Origin: Diplonema japonicum
Taxonomy: Eukaryota; Euglenozoa; Diplonemea; Diplonemida; Diplonemidae
Length of the DNA: 64,000 bases
Reading direction: 5' to 3'
Assembly: GCA_964019335.1 (NCBI GenBank)
Contig: OZ025686.1
Span: 1-64,000 of the forward strand
A program made the translations under genes and the position numbers. The notes under the pieces are model-generated. The model was not told the DNA's origin. It saw only the letters and a list, made by a program, of their open reading frames with translations, and ran no database searches. This document shows, piece by piece, positions 1-10,339 of this stretch; position 1 is the first letter of the stretch; each line of letters opens with the position of its first letter.

Positions 1-197
1 AGGAAAAACAAAAAGAAAAAAAAAAAAGGAAAAAAAAAAAAAAAATCTAAGTGGTTCTATCTAGCCTGGCCGTTGTAGCACCTGTTCCCTATTCTTTTAT
101 TTTTCCCTTTTTTTTTTTCTCAGAAAAAAAAAAAAAAAAGTTTCACATCTTCCTATGGCGGGGGGGGGGGAGAACAGCCCCCCACACCCCCGCTGGC

Positions 198-3100
198 CTA
201 TCTGGCCAGCGAGCCTTTGGACCTCTTCTTGTGGGGTATGTGCCCCACCCGTGCCCTCCCCGACTCGAGCTGCAGCCAAGCCACCGCACTGTTCACCGGG
301 GCCCAGTTCTCCTTGTTGCGCACCTTGACCGTGTCCCGCACCAGGTCGTCGCTCCCCAGCTCTTCCATCAACCTGTGCTCCGCCAAGAACTTGAACTGGG
401 GCCCGGTCATCCCCTTGAGCTCACCCCTGCATATGTTGGCTTCGACCACGGTGCCATCCGCCCCCGTACCCTTCAGATAGATGTAGCCACCCTCCACACA
501 ATCCGAGTCAGTACTGGCCGATCGGGCCCGGGCCCGCTTCTTGTCCTTCTTGCTCCACTTCAGCTCTTCCAGGGTGGGGAGGTCCGTGGCAACCACCTCA
601 GGCCGCCTCTCCCTGTCTTCCTCCTTCTTCCGGGCCAACAGCCCAAGGTACCTCTCAAAGGAGACGTCCTCGAACAACCCCGGGACCGTCACCACCGCTG
701 ACTGCAGGTCGACCTCTTCAACACCCATCTTCCGCAGATGGTCCTGGACAGTGCGCCTCGTCTCCTTCTCGCAGGGCCCCCTCCCCTCGTAGACGTCGAG
801 GGTGACCTTCCTTCCATCCCTCACCCACGCCTTCACTTTGATCAGGTCCTTGACCTTTCCCACTGGGGCCCTTATCCTTGCGTCGCACCTCTCCAAGAAC
901 TCACGTAGTGTCACCTTGGTAGCGCCGGCTCCCGCCGCAATGCCCACTACCCCTTCCTTCCCCGGTGTCGGGTGGTGTCTGCACCCCCGGGTCTGCAACT
1001 TGACCACCCTCCATGCCGTTTCCAGAGTCCCCTTGAGCACGCCACCCTTGAAACGAACAGGTTGCACCGCCGAACACCCACACGCATACGTGATCTGGAA
1101 ATCCTGGACCGTCCTCGGGAACTCGAACTCGCGGTATGTTTCCGACTTCTGCACCTCACAACCCACAATGCGGCTGCGGCGCTCTCCGTCCGACCCACCT
1201 TCCAAGCTTGCGAAGTACTGCTTTACCATCATGTATCCAAGTCCAGCGATACCAATCTGGCCAGCCATAGCCACCTCCAGTGGAACACCCAGCGACTCGG
1301 CCTTCGCAAGAAGCATCTCCTCAGTCCTCTCCCTTCCAGGGTCCGTTCCTTCTTCAAGGATGATCTCCACCCGGCCCTCGAACTGGATGATGAACTTGAG
1401 CAGTCGGTCCCCCGGCCTCGCCCTCAGTGGCACCATCGCTCTCGGAATTGGGATGCCCATCACCACATCAATCGGGTCAAGCTGAACGAAGTCCCCCCCT
1501 ACTTCCACCTGCTGTTCCCTTTCCGGTGCCCCGACTCCCATCAGCTGATCTCCCTCCGGCGTCTGGATCCCACCCCTAGGTGTGTCAGGCCCCGACTGGC
1601 TGCCTCCGCTCGGTGCGTTCCCGCCCTCTTTGGTCCCTTCGGGGGCGTCATCCGCCTGCGGCTTCAGAGTCCTCCCACCGCCCTGTCTCTTCGCAGCTTG
1701 TTCCCTACAGAATTCGCTCACGGTCATCTTCCTCGTAGCAGTTGTCGCACTCTGGTCCCCCTTGTTCGAGTCCCTCTGGGCCTCCGTATCCCCCTTAGGA
1801 CACTGGTCCAAGGTCTGGTTCACCGCAGCGTCAGTCGCCCCTTGTCTCTTCCCATCTTCCTGGGCCTTCGGGTCAAGCTCCCCTCCCTGCCCAGCCCTCT
1901 CGCTGGATCCTGTTCCGACCATCTCCGTGTCTTCTCCTCCCGGCGAGGCTGCTTCGAGTCCTGCTCCCGCTTTCCCTTGTGTTCCACCCTCCACCGGTTC
2001 CGCCTTTCGCTGCTGCTGCATTCGGGCGTCCAGGTCCTTCTTCGTCTGCTCCAGAAGGGCATCCAGCTGGTGGGCCACCGTGATTGGGGGTCCGCCTCCC
2101 TGTCCCTTCACTTCCCTCTCGGACGACTCCTCAGCTTCGGTGGTTTTTTCATTGCCGAAGGAGTCCTCTGTGAGGTCAGTGTTGGATTCAGTGTTGGGTT
2201 CGTTGTTCGCTTCCTCGTTGTCCTTTTTTTCCTCTTCGCCGTCCGGTACCGGGGGCCCTGGATCCAACTGTACAGGCCCTTTGACTAACAGCGCCCCTGC
2301 TATCGATCTCATCATGGCCGTTGACACCTCTTGGACCACACGCCTGTGTATCGAGACTCTGTCCCCGTGAGCCCGCGCAGCTATGCTCCTGGACAGTTTC
2401 TTCGTGAGGTAGACTGCTGCCTCCCCGAACCCCCCAAAGGTCTCCATCGCGAAAGGTACAAAGGCCACGCGTGTCTTGGCGAGCTCCGCCTCATACTTCT
2501 GGCGCTTGTAGTGTTCCGCCTTCGCCGCTGCGTATCCCGCAGTCTTCGCCGCCTGGTTGACACAAGACTCGTTCCTCGGGTGCACGATGACCACGTCCAT
2601 AGCCATTGGGCGGGAACCCCCCACCCCACCTGGGAAGAACACGTCCGCCGGGCGCTGGGACGACCCCGGGATCAGCCCCGTCTTCTCCATCGTTGCGCTC
2701 ACCCCGGCCCACTGACAGTGTCTGTGGATGGTCTCCTTCACCCGGTCGTGCCTCGCAATCCTGGCGTTGCCGCATCCCTGGGCATGGTCACCCCATACGT
2801 CCATCCCCTCAGTCTTGCACCTCGGGTCGTGGCAGCTCTCACCCTGCTTGTAGACCGGAGCCCCCAACCACCACTTGATCAGAGCCCCAAACTCGTTGTC
2901 CGACAGCTGGTTGTAGAAGTCAGGCGTCGCCGTCAACCACGCCCCCGCATAGTGCATTGACTCCGACATCAACCTCGCTCTCGAGCGTGCATCTGCTTTC
3001 GCCAAGAGGTCCTCCAGCGCCTTCTCATCAAGCACCCTAGAGAGCCACCTCTGGCTGCAGATGTGGGGGGCCTTGGCCACCATGTCGGGTGTAATCTGCA

Positions 3101-6100
3101 TGCCGCCTTTCGTCCTGTTGAACCACTCGAGCCAGCTCCCCCATACACCCCCTTCCAGCCCATGTTCGTATTTGGGATCCAGCTCCTTGCACAGCTTCAT
3201 CGTCGACGCCCTCGAAGCCATGTTGGCCGCGCGCAGGTGCTCCTGGCAGCTCCTCATCCCAAGCCCACCGACTTTTACGGACAGTTTCGCCTGCTGCCAT
3301 TCTTTCGACCCGCTCTCGAACTGCATGCCGCACACCTTCGACATCGTCTTCCGCACCATCTCGTCGAACCTGTGCATGACCCCTCCCACATGCGAGTCTG
3401 GGACCACTCTCATGTAAAACACCAGTTTGCTGTATGAGCTGCAATACCGGAGAAGTGTGTACCCTGTCTGCCTCCCCACCTTGGTCAGCATGTCGAAGTT
3501 CTCTTCCAGCGCGTCCAAGCGTTTGTTCAGAAAGGCTTGCGTGTACTCCGGCGATCCTATCGGCGCCCCCAGGAGCATGAAGTTCCTCTCTTTGTGGAAA
3601 TTCTCTTCTGTCAGGCCATCGAAGCCTGTGTCCTCCACTGTCTGGGGGAGGTCGCCACTAACCCATATGAGCTCGCACTTCTGGGGTTTCACTTTCAGCC
3701 CTATCATTCCGCTCAGCTCACACAAGATGTTGTACGCCTTTCTCACTTCATCCACATTCCCCACAAGGACGCCATCGTCCAGGTAGAACTGGAGGATGTC
3801 CAGGTTGCAGTCTTCACTTATCTTGTTCACCAGGGGTTGGATGGCCAGAGAGAACAGCAGCGGTCCCATCGGGTCCCCCTGTTGCACCCCTTCCTGGGAC
3901 TTAATCACCTTTCCGTTGTAGTATAATTGGGAGGGCACCCTGTAGCACCAATCGGCCCACGCATACAGCCCCGACGCTTGCTCATAGGCCTGTGAGCACA
4001 GCTGTCTCCGACAAACACTGTTGAAGGCGTTGGCGTAGTCGATCTTGAGGATCACCTTGTTTTCCTGCTTGTTGCCCCGTTCCCTGTCCACATACTGCCT
4101 GATGGTGTGTATAGCCGCCTCCATTCCAGCAGGGACCGATACCCCCACCTGGCCGCCTTTCTTCAGGTACGAAGAGGCCACTTCCGGAGCGATCTTCTTC
4201 ACAAGGGATTTCCCCACCAGCCGACGCAGCACATCCCCAACGGCTATGGGCCGCATGTCCCTGTCGTTCTTCTTGAGGGCCACAAGGTTCGCCCCTGCCA
4301 TCAGCGGAGCCACCTCCCTAGGGGCCGTGCCTCTAGCTAATGCGTTGACTGCCCTCGTCACCGACATCAAACAGCCTTGAGACTCAAAAGCTCCGTCCAC
4401 CGCGTCCTTGATGTGCTGGGCTCTCAGACCAGTCGGTCCCGCAGCAGTCCCCCTCGGGAAGTCCCTGATTGCGTCCAGCACTTCTTCCGGCAAGACTTCT
4501 ACCGCTTCCTTCGTCTTCGCCGGGTTGTCCCATTGGGGGTGTAGTGGCTCTGGATGTTTGCTCTGCAGCGCTCTCCAACAATCCTCATTGTCTTCCGCCA
4601 GCCCCTGGGCTACAAGCGCCGCGTTTCCTGCCGAGAACCTCCCTTTGCTGCACAGTTCCGTGGCCCTGGCGACCTTAGAGACCTCGTCGTTCTTAGGTTC
4701 CCCCTTCTCACCTGATTCCAGCTTATTCCAGAGGGCCATGTAATTTCCCTTCTCCCACTCCTCCAATCTGGCCTGGACACTCAGCTCCGTCTCCTTGTCC
4801 CGCTTCTTCCCTCCCCTCTTCTTCCACAGGCAGGCTTTGGGGAGCATCGCCACCAGCAGCCAAGCCTCCTCTGTGTTGTCCTTCACCGCCCGGCCCAGAG
4901 TGTGCTTAAGGGTAAGCCCCCACAGTCTTTGAAGGCTCGTCGGGATCGACCCCATGGTCGTGACGTTCATGGCGGCTATGGCTTCCAGGCTGGGTAACTC
5001 GGTCCTCGTCGGGGCCGGCGGGGGGGTCGTGTATTCCCCTTCCCTTCGCACCGCCTTTTTGCACTCGTCGTGGCACCCCTGACCCTTCCACACACAGCCC
5101 CTGCACACCAGGCACCTCTCGAGGTCCAGTCTCCTCAGAACGCTCTCCGGGATCTCATCACTCTCCAGGTGCCCATCCAGGTGACACTTCCATACCCTTG
5201 TCGAGTTGAACGGGGTCGTGCTTTTGCACTTCGACCTAGCGCAGTTCGCCACCGGACAGTACAGGAATTGCTGGTTCCTTGCCCCCATCTGGTCCAACAC
5301 CCCTGCCTTCCCGTATCCAGGGATCGCACGGTCTATTATGTCCCACTCCCCGATGTCCTCACCCGGGGCCTCGGAGGGTTGCTTACCTGCCTTTTGTAGA
5401 GCAACCGATTGGGACTCATCAAGGAGCATCATCATCGACTCCTCCTCTCCGACTGCATACTCGTAGTGGTTGCCGTTGTACGCCAGCACCACCACCTTCT
5501 CGTGGTCGGAGTTGTACTCCCCTATCATCAGGACTGGGTTGTTCCCCCCAGCAACCACGAGTATCGTGCGGCCAAACGCTTGTGCTGCGGCTGCCAGGCA
5601 CAAGTGGTCTCCCCACGTCGCCGCTGTGCCCATCCCTTCCAAGTACCGGTCCCAACCCTCGCTGCAAAACGGGGCATAGTGCTCCTCCCGGTGTTTCATC
5701 CATTCTACAACCTCGCTCCTGATGTGGGTGTGGTCCCCGTAGGCTTCCCCGAGCGAACCGGCCAGGGCGTGGAACATGCAGTTCCCGTCCTTCTCCGTCG
5801 ATCTCCTCGTCAGCTTGAAGCTCTTCATGATCTCGTCCACTGACTTGCCGGCCCTGGGTTGTTTGTCGGGGTTCCACAGATTCCGCTGCCTGTGTAGTGC
5901 ACAGTGCGTCTGGTTCGACGAGCACGCCGCAGCACACGTTCCACAGAGGTTCACCTTCATGTTCCTCGCCTGCTCTTGTTTCACAAAATGATGGTGGACC
6001 GCATTGAGGTGTTTAACTAGACAGCTTGCCACACTGGTGCGGAAAGAGCAGCCTTCCATCCGGCATTGATGTTTGTCTGTTCCTTCTTTTTCCCCCTCCT

Positions 6101-7199
6101 TCTGCGCCTCCGTGTGCTCATCATCCAAATCCATGGGGGGAGTGTCACCACCTCCTTGCAACGCGTCCCCTGCCAGCGTCAAGTCCGCAAAGGGGTCCAG
6201 GTGTTCGGCCTGAAAGAGCTTATCCTCCGTCTCAGCTCGTTCCTTCGCCGCTTGCTTGGCGTCCTCCTTCTTTTTTCTGCGTCTTGAGCTTCTAGGCGGG
6301 CCCAAGTACACCGGCAGGTAGTGACCTCTCGATCCGCGTCTTGTCTTCCTCAGCTTTACCGGTCCGAATCTCTGGGTCGGGTCAGCACCAGCTTTCCCCA
6401 CCATCACTTCCGACATGGCCCAGAGCGACATCAGCCCCCCTATCCAAACTGAAGTGCTTCCCACCAGAGTGCCCCCTACTGCTAGCCAAGCGAGCTCCCC
6501 GGCGGACCATTCATCCCCTCGGGGCCCCACCTGTACCCTTGACCTGCGGGTGGTCCTCCTGTCGCTCCCCGGCCTCTTCCACAACACTGCCGCATGCAGG
6601 AAGGAGGGGGCCATCCCGATGCCCGCCCCCAGCACCTGCCTCACCCCTGGGATCAGCAAGAGGGAGACCAGGGCGACCCAGGCCCACGCCCCCAGGTGCT
6701 CCCATCTCACCCCTTCCTTGCTGTGTCCCGTCCGTCTGCGGTGCCTCCTTGTGCCGGTTGCAGCCCCAGGTGCCGGGATTCTGGGTGCCAGGGGTTGGGC
6801 TCCAGGCGTTCCCACCTCGGTCCGCTTCAGCCCCATTGCAGGGTCATCTGGCTTCTGTTCCAGGGCGGCCTCGTGTTCCTCTCTGCGGGCCCTCCTCCTC
6901 CCTTCTTTCCTCGCACGACGGTGCCTTTTCTTCTCCTGTCTGGCAGCCTCCCTCGCCCCCTCCCTCGCCTTGGTCCTCTTCTCCCGACGCCTCTGACTGC
7001 ATACTCGTAGTGGTTGCCGTTGTACGCCAGCACCACCACCTTCTCGTGGTCGGAGTTGTACTCCCCTATCATCAGGACTGGGTTGTTCCCCCCAGCAACC
7101 ACGAGTATCGTGCGGCCAAACGCTTGTGCTGCGGCTGCCAGGCACAAGTGGTCTCCCCACGTCGCTGCCGTGCCCATCCCTTCCAAGTACCGGTCCCAA
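198..7199 (-). CDS. LINE 3' ORF: OTU protease (copy 2), zinc fingers, reverse transcriptase, restriction-like endonuclease
   Basis: The frame is open from 7199, but 7199-6995 is copy-1 OTU sequence read in the wrong frame and there is no ATG there; an internal ATG lies near 6836. The true content is basic region, two hydrophobic segments, C2H2 finger, OTU domain (DGNCMFHAL near 5780), several CxxC/H clusters (about 5070-5260), reverse transcriptase with GVQQGDPMGPLLF and FYLDDG (near 3775-3790), then C...C...H...C followed by RPADVFFP...AMDVVIVHP, which resembles the PD-(D/E)xK nuclease of R2-type LINEs. A charged 650-residue tail of unknown function closes the protein. The reverse transcriptase shows no internal stops, so the element is young apart from the duplication. 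Confidence 0.8.
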   Translation of the reverse strand: MGPVLGRDGHGSDVGRPLVPGSRSTSVWPHDTRGCWGEQPSPDDRGVQLRPREGGGAGVQRQPLRVCSQRRREKRTKAREGAREAARQEKKRHRRARKEGRRRARREEHEAALEQKPDDPAMGLKRTEVGTPGAQPLAPRIPAPGAATGTRRHRRRTGHSKEGVRWEHLGAWAWVALVSLLLIPGVRQVLGAGIGMAPSFLHAAVLWKRPGSDRRTTRRSRVQVGPRGDEWSAGELAWLAVGGTLVGSTSVWIGGLMSLWAMSEVMVGKAGADPTQRFGPVKLRKTRRGSRGHYLPVYLGPPRSSRRRKKKEDAKQAAKERAETEDKLFQAEHLDPFADLTLAGDALQGGGDTPPMDLDDEHTEAQKEGEKEGTDKHQCRMEGCSFRTSVASCLVKHLNAVHHHFVKQEQARNMKVNLCGTCAAACSSNQTHCALHRQRNLWNPDKQPRAGKSVDEIMKSFKLTRRSTEKDGNCMFHALAGSLGEAYGDHTHIRSEVVEWMKHREEHYAPFCSEGWDRYLEGMGTAATWGDHLCLAAAAQAFGRTILVVAGGNNPVLMIGEYNSDHEKVVVLAYNGNHYEYAVGEEESMMMLLDESQSVALQKAGKQPSEAPGEDIGEWDIIDRAIPGYGKAGVLDQMGARNQQFLYCPVANCARSKCKSTTPFNSTRVWKCHLDGHLESDEIPESVLRRLDLERCLVCRGCVWKGQGCHDECKKAVRREGEYTTPPPAPTRTELPSLEAIAAMNVTTMGSIPTSLQRLWGLTLKHTLGRAVKDNTEEAWLLVAMLPKACLWKKRGGKKRDKETELSVQARLEEWEKGNYMALWNKLESGEKGEPKNDEVSKVARATELCSKGRFSAGNAALVAQGLAEDNEDCWRALQSKHPEPLHPQWDNPAKTKEAVEVLPEEVLDAIRDFPRGTAAGPTGLRAQHIKDAVDGAFESQGCLMSVTRAVNALARGTAPREVAPLMAGANLVALKKNDRDMRPIAVGDVLRRLVGKSLVKKIAPEVASSYLKKGGQVGVSVPAGMEAAIHTIRQYVDRERGNKQENKVILKIDYANAFNSVCRRQLCSQAYEQASGLYAWADWCYRVPSQLYYNGKVIKSQEGVQQGDPMGPLLFSLAIQPLVNKISEDCNLDILQFYLDDGVLVGNVDEVRKAYNILCELSGMIGLKVKPQKCELIWVSGDLPQTVEDTGFDGLTEENFHKERNFMLLGAPIGSPEYTQAFLNKRLDALEENFDMLTKVGRQTGYTLLRYCSSYSKLVFYMRVVPDSHVGGVMHRFDEMVRKTMSKVCGMQFESGSKEWQQAKLSVKVGGLGMRSCQEHLRAANMASRASTMKLCKELDPKYEHGLEGGVWGSWLEWFNRTKGGMQITPDMVAKAPHICSQRWLSRVLDEKALEDLLAKADARSRARLMSESMHYAGAWLTATPDFYNQLSDNEFGALIKWWLGAPVYKQGESCHDPRCKTEGMDVWGDHAQGCGNARIARHDRVKETIHRHCQWAGVSATMEKTGLIPGSSQRPADVFFPGGVGGSRPMAMDVVIVHPRNESCVNQAAKTAGYAAAKAEHYKRQKYEAELAKTRVAFVPFAMETFGGFGEAAVYLTKKLSRSIAARAHGDRVSIHRRVVQEVSTAMMRSIAGALLVKGPVQLDPGPPVPDGEEEKKDNEEANNEPNTESNTDLTEDSFGNEKTTEAEESSEREVKGQGGGPPITVAHQLDALLEQTKKDLDARMQQQRKAEPVEGGTQGKAGAGLEAASPGGEDTEMVGTGSSERAGQGGELDPKAQEDGKRQGATDAAVNQTLDQCPKGDTEAQRDSNKGDQSATTATRKMTVSEFCREQAAKRQGGGRTLKPQADDAPEGTKEGGNAPSGGSQSGPDTPRGGIQTPEGDQLMGVGAPEREQQVEVGGDFVQLDPIDVVMGIPIPRAMVPLRARPGDRLLKFIIQFEGRVEIILEEGTDPGRERTEEMLLAKAESLGVPLEVAMAGQIGIAGLGYMMVKQYFASLEGGSDGERRSRIVGCEVQKSETYREFEFPRTVQDFQITYACGCSAVQPVRFKGGVLKGTLETAWRVVKLQTRGCRHHPTPGKEGVVGIAAGAGATKVTLREFLERCDARIRAPVGKVKDLIKVKAWVRDGRKVTLDVYEGRGPCEKETRRTVQDHLRKMGVEEVDLQSAVVTVPGLFEDVSFERYLGLLARKKEEDRERRPEVVATDLPTLEELKWSKKDKKRARARSASTDSDCVEGGYIYLKGTGADGTVVEANICRGELKGMTGPQFKFLAEHRLMEELGSDDLVRDTVKVRNKENWAPVNSAVAWLQLESGRARVGHIPHKKRSKGSLAR

Positions 7200-8529
7200 C
7201 CCTCACTGCAAAACGGGGCATAGTGCTCCTCCCGGTGTTTCATCCATTCTACAACCTCGCTCCTGATGTGGGTGTGGTCACCGTAGGCTTCCCCGAGCGA
7301 ACCGGCCAGGGCGTGGAACATGCAGTTCCCGTCCTTCTCCGTCGATCCCCTCGTCAGCTTGAAGCTCTTCATGATCTCGTCCACTGACTTGCCGGCCCTG
7401 GGTTGTTTGTCGGGGTTCCACAGATTCCGCTGCCTGTGTAGTGCACAGTGCGTCTGGTTCGACGAGCACGCCGCAGCACACGTTCCACAGAGGTTCACCT
7501 TCATGCTCCTCGCCTGCTCTTGTTTCACAAAATGATGGTGGACCGCATTGAGGTGTTTAACTAGACAGCTTGCCACACTGGTGCGGAAAGAGCAGTCTTC
7601 CATCCGGCATTGATGTTTGTCTGATCCTTCTTTTTCCCCCTCCTTCTGCGCCTCCATGTGCTCATCATCCAAATCCATGGGGGGAGGGTCACCACCTCCT
7701 TGCAACGCGTCCCCTGCCAGCGTCAAGTCCGCAAAGGGGTCCAGGTGTTCGGCCTGAAAGAGCTTATCCTCCGTCTCAGCTCGTTCCTTCGCCGCTTGCT
7801 TGGCGTCCACCTTCTTTTTTCTGCGTCTTGAGCTTCTAGGCGGGCCCAAGTACACCGGCAGGTAGTGACCTCTCGATCCGCGTCTTGTCTTCTTCAGCTT
7901 TACCGGTCCGAATCTCTGGGCCGGGCCAGCACCAGCTTTCCCCACCATCACTTCCGACATGGCCCAGAGCGACATCAGCCCCCCTATCCAAACTGAAGTG
8001 CTTCCCACCAGAGTGCCCCCTACTGCTAGCCAAGCGAGCTCCCCGGCGGACCATTCATCCCCTCGGGGCCCCACCTGTACCCTTGACCTGCGGGTGGTCC
8101 TCCTGTCGCTCCCCGGCCTCTTCCACAACACTGCAGCATGCAGGAAGGAGGGGGCCATCCCGATGCCCGCCCCCAGCACCCCTGGGATCAGCAAGAGGGA
8201 GAACAGGGCGACCCAGGCCCACACCCCCAGGTGCTCCCATCTCATCCCTTCCTTGCTGTGTCCCGTCCGTCTGCGGTGCCTCCTTGCACCGGTTGCAGCC
8301 CCAGGTGCCGGGATTCTGGGTGCCAGGGGTTGGGCTCCAGGCGTTCCCACCTCGGTCAGCTTCAGCCCCATTGCAGGGTCATCTGGCTTCTGTTCCAGGG
8401 CGGCCTCGTGTTCCTCTCTGCGGGCCCTCCTCCTCCCTTCTTTCCTCGCACGACGGTGCCTTTTCTTCTCCTGTCTGGCAGCCTCCCTCGCCCCCTCCCT
8501 CGCCTTGGTCCTCTTCTCCCGACGCCTCT
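5451..8529. repeat. 1.54 kb head-to-tail tandem duplication inside the LINE
   Basis: 5451-6994 and 6995-8529 are nearly identical direct copies with scattered substitutions and one 9-nt indel near 6640/8178. Each unit spans the basic region, hydrophobic segments, zinc finger and OTU domain. A shared CTCTGA lies at the junctions. The offset of 1544 nt is not a multiple of three, so the duplication shifts the reading frame at the join. Confidence 0.95.
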
Positions 8530-10339
8530 GAAGGGCCGTTTCGCTCCTGTGCCTCCTCCTGTTCTTCTTCCTCTTGGGCGCTGGCTTAGGTTCCCTGCCA
8601 CCCATGGCAATCCAGGGGGCTCTTTTCTGTCTTCTCACAAGGGTGTGCAGTGGTGCTCCCACGTCGCTCGCAGCCTCCGCCCCAACCACACCTTGGCAGG
8701 CGGTGGGGGCGGGTGCTGGGTCCCCCTGGTTGTTTGAAAAGAGAAAAGGTTCCTTCTTGTTTGTTTTTTTTTTTTCTTTCCCTTCCACCCTCAAAAAAAG
8801 CCCCCGGCCCTTGGGGACCAGGGTGTACACCTCCGTAGAGGGTCCAGAAAAAATGGGGGGCAGAGAGGGAGGAGCACTACCTTCTCTCGGGCGTGCTGTC
8901 TCTCCCTCTGCCTTTTTTTCCTCCGAAGAGGGTCTGTTTTTCACCTCCGTGGAGGGTCCCTCTGGGGAGGGCTCTAAAAATGAAAAAGAGGGGGACAAAT
9001 GGGGGGGAGGAACACTACCCTCTCTCGGGGGTGCCACCTCTTCCCTTCTCTCTCTATTTTCCTCCGAAGAGGGTCTGTTTTCCGTGGAGGGTTCCTCCAA
9101 AGAGGGCTCTAAAAATGAAAAAGGGGGGGACAAATGGGGGGGAGGAACACTACCCTCTTTTGGGAGCGCTGCCTCTTCCCCTCTCTCTCCATTTTCCTCC
9201 GAAGAGGGTCTGTTTTTTACCTCCGTGGAGGGTTCTAAAAAAAAGGGGGGGGGTTCGTTTGTTAGCCCAGGGGGTGGGTCTTCCTGGGGGGGTATGTGGG
9301 TGAGCTCGGGGCCAACCGCACGCAGGGTGATCGACACCCTGACACCAGTGGACACCCCTGACGGGATGTGGTGTGTCCACTGGTGTCTCGCTTCGCCTTC
9401 CAACAGTGCCCATGAGAAGGGGGGCACCAGGTACCTCGCTACCCTGTCCCCCTTCCTCATGACCATTGTGGTCTCAGCCCCGTACGACAAGACTAGGACG
9501 ACCGGTCCCAGTCTTGCGTCGTCCTTGTGGGCGGCAATCCCACAACCAGGTCTGTACTTATTCACAAGTACCTGGTTGGGGACCACCTTGAGCCCTGCGG
9601 CGGCGGCCACCTCCCTCACCCACCCCTTTGCCTCCCCTGGGATGCCGGTGGTGGGGCGCACCTCGGCGTCCGTCCCCTCCCACCGGTGCCCATGCTGGAG
9701 CGTCTCCCTCCCCGTGTTCCCTGACAGGGCCTCCCACTTCCCGGACAGCAGAGCTTCTGGGAAGGCGGGGGCAGCACCTGTCTTCAACCCGGGGGGGTGC
9801 TCACCATCTTTCAGTATCCACCCTTCCCCCTTTTTCTTCTTTTTTTTTTCCTCTTCAACTATGGCAGGGTCGGCTGCGGAGGTCGGGCTTGCGGCAGGGG
9901 CGGCTGCGGCTGTCTCAGTTGCGGCAGGGGCGGCTGCAGCGTTCAAGGCGGCAGGGGCGGCTGCGGCGATCGTGGTTGTGTCGGTCGTGGCTGCGGCAGG
10001 GGCGGCTGCGGCGTTTGGGGCGGCAGGGTCGGCTGCGGCGTTCAGTGCGGCTGGGGCTGCTGCAGCAGTCGTGCTTGCGGCCGGGGCGGCCGTGGCTGTA
10101 GCAGGGGCTGCTGCTCCCTTGGTTGTGGCGGTCAAAACCGCGGTCTCTACTTGTGATTTTTTTTTTTTATTATTTTTTTTTTCTAAAGGGGGGTGGGGGG
10201 ATCTAGGGGGTGGGGATTCATACTGCCCAACCAGATTGCCTGGTTGGGTGGGTCTTGGTGCCGTGCACTGCGGGCTGCGGGCTTGCTCCTGCGGGCTGCG
10301 GCTGCGGTCACCTCCTCCTGCGAGTCGTCTTGGATCCAT
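6827..10339 (-). CDS. LINE 5' ORF: AlkB oxygenase, membrane segments, C2H2 finger, OTU protease (copy 1)
   Basis: Begins at ATG 10339. An Ala-rich low-complexity stretch comes first, then an AlkB-like domain (about 9300-9640) with NKYRPG, the iron ligands HKD (about 9530) and a distal His, and the closing R-x-S-x-T-x-R motif. Three to four degenerate Pro/Ser/Glu repeats follow, then a basic Arg/Lys-rich segment and two hydrophobic segments (about 7955-8210) that look membrane-spanning. A C2H2-like finger (CRMEDC...H...H) and a Cys/His cluster precede an OTU domain with DGNCMFHAL (catalytic Cys) and NHYEY (catalytic His). The authentic frame ends at about 6995, where the duplication junction shifts it; the residues from 6995 to 6827 are out of frame. 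AlkB enzymes demethylate nucleic acids and OTU enzymes cleave ubiquitin or polyproteins; their roles in this element are inferred. Confidence 0.8.
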   Translation of the reverse strand: MDPRRLAGGGDRSRSPQEQARSPQCTAPRPTQPGNLVGQYESPPPRSPHPPLEKKNNKKKKSQVETAVLTATTKGAAAPATATAAPAASTTAAAAPAALNAAADPAAPNAAAAPAAATTDTTTIAAAAPAALNAAAAPAATETAAAAPAASPTSAADPAIVEEEKKKKKKGEGWILKDGEHPPGLKTGAAPAFPEALLSGKWEALSGNTGRETLQHGHRWEGTDAEVRPTTGIPGEAKGWVREVAAAAGLKVVPNQVLVNKYRPGCGIAAHKDDARLGPVVLVLSYGAETTMVMRKGDRVARYLVPPFSWALLEGEARHQWTHHIPSGVSTGVRVSITLRAVGPELTHIPPQEDPPPGLTNEPPPFFLEPSTEVKNRPSSEENGERGEEAALPKEGSVPPPHLSPPFSFLEPSLEEPSTENRPSSEENRERREEVAPPREGSVPPPHLSPSFSFLEPSPEGPSTEVKNRPSSEEKKAEGETARPREGSAPPSLPPIFSGPSTEVYTLVPKGRGLFLRVEGKEKKKTNKKEPFLFSNNQGDPAPAPTACQGVVGAEAASDVGAPLHTLVRRQKRAPWIAMGGREPKPAPKRKKNRRRHRSETALQRRREKRTKAREGAREAARQEKKRHRRARKEGRRRARREEHEAALEQKPDDPAMGLKLTEVGTPGAQPLAPRIPAPGAATGARRHRRRTGHSKEGMRWEHLGVWAWVALFSLLLIPGVLGAGIGMAPSFLHAAVLWKRPGSDRRTTRRSRVQVGPRGDEWSAGELAWLAVGGTLVGSTSVWIGGLMSLWAMSEVMVGKAGAGPAQRFGPVKLKKTRRGSRGHYLPVYLGPPRSSRRRKKKVDAKQAAKERAETEDKLFQAEHLDPFADLTLAGDALQGGGDPPPMDLDDEHMEAQKEGEKEGSDKHQCRMEDCSFRTSVASCLVKHLNAVHHHFVKQEQARSMKVNLCGTCAAACSSNQTHCALHRQRNLWNPDKQPRAGKSVDEIMKSFKLTRGSTEKDGNCMFHALAGSLGEAYGDHTHIRSEVVEWMKHREEHYAPFCSEGWDRYLEGMGTAATWGDHLCLAAAAQAFGRTILVVAGGNNPVLMIGEYNSDHEKVVVLAYNGNHYEYAVRGVGRRGPRRGRGRGRLPDRRRKGTVVRGKKGGGGPAERNTRPPWNRSQMTLQWG
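8900..9260. repeat. Degenerate ~138-bp tandem repeats in the LINE 5' ORF
   Basis: The sequence cctccgaagagggtctgttt recurs near 8921, 9061 and 9198 with surrounding similarity, giving repeated Pro/Ser/Glu-rich protein units between the AlkB domain and the basic region. Confidence 0.8.

Noticed and set aside
198-7199. Treating the 2333-codon LINE frame as one intact ORF from its first codon
   Set aside because: Its first ~68 codons are OTU sequence in the wrong frame caused by the tandem duplication, and the first codon is TTG, not ATG.
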